Below, piece after piece: positions 63,446 to 64,000 of a stretch of DNA of 64,000 nucleotides. Both the position numbers and the translations under genes were made by a program. This DNA is from Rhizopus arrhizus (taxonomy: Eukaryota; Mucoromycota; Mucoromycetes; Mucorales; Rhizopodaceae). The stretch covers positions 248,001 to 312,000 of the forward strand of contig JAKZZE010000019.1 in NCBI GenBank assembly GCA_024220505.1, read 5' to 3'. The number at the start of each line of letters is the position of its first letter. Position 1 is the stretch's first letter. A model generated the notes under the pieces. That model worked only from the letters and a program-made list of their open reading frames with translations, had not been told where the DNA came from and ran no database searches.

Positions 63446-63583
63446 ATGATTATCAAAATACTCTGTCTTTTTTATGCCGTTATCTTACTATTTAAAACAT
63501 ATCTTTTTCAGCTTCAAAACAAGTTTAACTTCTTTAGAGCCAAAAGGATCCTTCTTTTTTATATATTTTATTCAATCTTTTAA
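63446..63583 (+). CDS. Small ORF beginning MIIK, hydrophobic (element 4)
   Basis: A 45-codon frame starting MIIKILCLFYAVILLF, a hydrophobic or signal-like start, with the same AATAAAAATGATTATCAAA context as the element 3 copy at 48034. Possibly the first exon of the gene ending at 63963. Confidence 0.3.
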   Translation: MIIKILCLFYAVILLFKTYLFQLQNKFNFFRAKRILLFYIFYSIF

Positions 63584-63819
63584 ATTTTCTACTATATTCA
63601 CATTCTTTTTTTTTTGTTCCAATTTATAAACACATACTTTTATACTTATTAGTATAGCGATATTATACACTTATATAAGAGTTTCATCCCTCTTATTCAT
63701 ATGTGCCTCTTTACTCTTTCTTTTTTTTTTTTTTTTTTTTTTTGTTCATTAGTAACCAAAATAAATCTCCTTTTGTATTAAACAAAGTTTTTTTTTTTGG
63801 TAAAATACGACATGAGAGC

Positions 63820-63963
63820 CGAAGAATGCTTGAAAAGAAAACGCCACGACTCAATCACTTGAATTTCCGAGCTTGTAGGCCAATAGAACTGTGTTTTCGA
63901 TCTTTGTTGAAGTTAAAAAACATTGCACTGAAGTTGAAAAAGCATAGTCTTCCCAATTTGTAA
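63820..63963 (+). CDS. Conserved exon with LNFRA motif (element 4 copy)
   Basis: The end of an open frame (from 63703) reads RLNHLNFRACRPIELC, then SLLKLKNIALKLKK and ends LPNL stop, matching the element 3 copy (48416-48568) residue by residue in the key positions. Basic and Leu-rich; no known domain recognised. The upstream exon boundary is unclear because of the T run. Confidence 0.45.
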   Translation, partial: RRMLEKKTPRLNHLNFRACRPIELCFRSLLKLKNIALKLKKHSLPNL

Positions 63964-64000
63964 TCTTGTATGGCATCATGTAGCACAACAGAAAATTATT

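Larger units (their letters stand above)
57187..64000. mobile_element. CACTA-like element 4, continues past window end
   Basis: Left end CACTGCACATAATTG is related to the tips of elements 1-3. It contains a transposase gene (minus) and a convergent second gene (plus), like element 1 in inverted orientation, plus small candidate genes. The right end is not in the window. Nonsense codons in both main genes show that it is decayed. Confidence 0.65.

Overview
The window reads as a transposon-dense, AT-rich stretch of a filamentous fungal genome. Mucoromycota (Mucorales-like) is my best guess, from the very AT-rich spacers with long A/T runs, short GT-AG introns of about 45-90 nt, and the kinds of Ty3/Gypsy, Tc1/mariner and CACTA-like elements present. 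The species cannot be named from the sequence. The only confidently host-type gene is a tRNA-Ser(AGA) at 29914-29995 (minus). Almost everything else is mobile DNA, much of it nested.

Left block (1-29767): a pile of Ty3/Gypsy elements, all on the minus strand. Remains of LTRs D, E, F and G flank element A (1953-29293, TSD GTAC), which sits inside LTR F. A's upstream LTR was itself hit twice, by element B (13321-21008, TSD GCAC) and element C (21076-29282, TSD GCAT). A, B and C share an unusual four-part layout: gag; a PR-RT-RNaseH ORF entered by a -1 slip at A AAA AAC right before the gag stop; a separate integrase ORF after an A-rich spacer with a G-rich hairpin; and a fourth ORF of unknown function with its own TATA-like box, whose 3' end runs into the LTR. 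B has every ORF open. A's pol is split by a 3.9-kb non-autonomous CACTA element (7570-11496, TSD TTC). C's pol carries a frameshift.

Middle (29768-31249): the tRNA gene, a 662-bp LTR-like repeat (30048-30709; an inverted second copy lies at 56527-57186), and an unclassified coding or LTR-like remnant.

Right block (31250-64000): four CACTA-like elements whose visible ends read CACTGCA. Element 1 (31250-40690) keeps an intact four-exon tnp2-type transposase gene and a convergent four-exon second gene that may play a TNPA-like part. Element 2 (40693-43367) looks like an internally deleted relative. Element 3 (43888 to about 56475) has been opened by two Tc1/mariner elements. One carries a solo LTR (TSD TAGGG); the other carries a complete chromodomain Gypsy element (49426-55433, TSD GCAGC) whose LTRs look identical and whose 1618-codon ORF is open. 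Element 4 (57187 to beyond the window) holds a transposase and second gene broken by nonsense codons, plus small candidate genes. A dead mariner (37249-38877) sits in element 1; element 2 preserves its empty site.

The genes work only within their elements: gag, protease, RT, RNase H and integrase copy and insert the retrotransposons; the tnp2 and DD34E/DD35E transposases cut and paste the DNA elements. The most novel-looking parts are the fourth Gypsy ORF, the PBS-copy hairpin shared by all seven LTR types, and the accessory genes of the CACTA-like elements.
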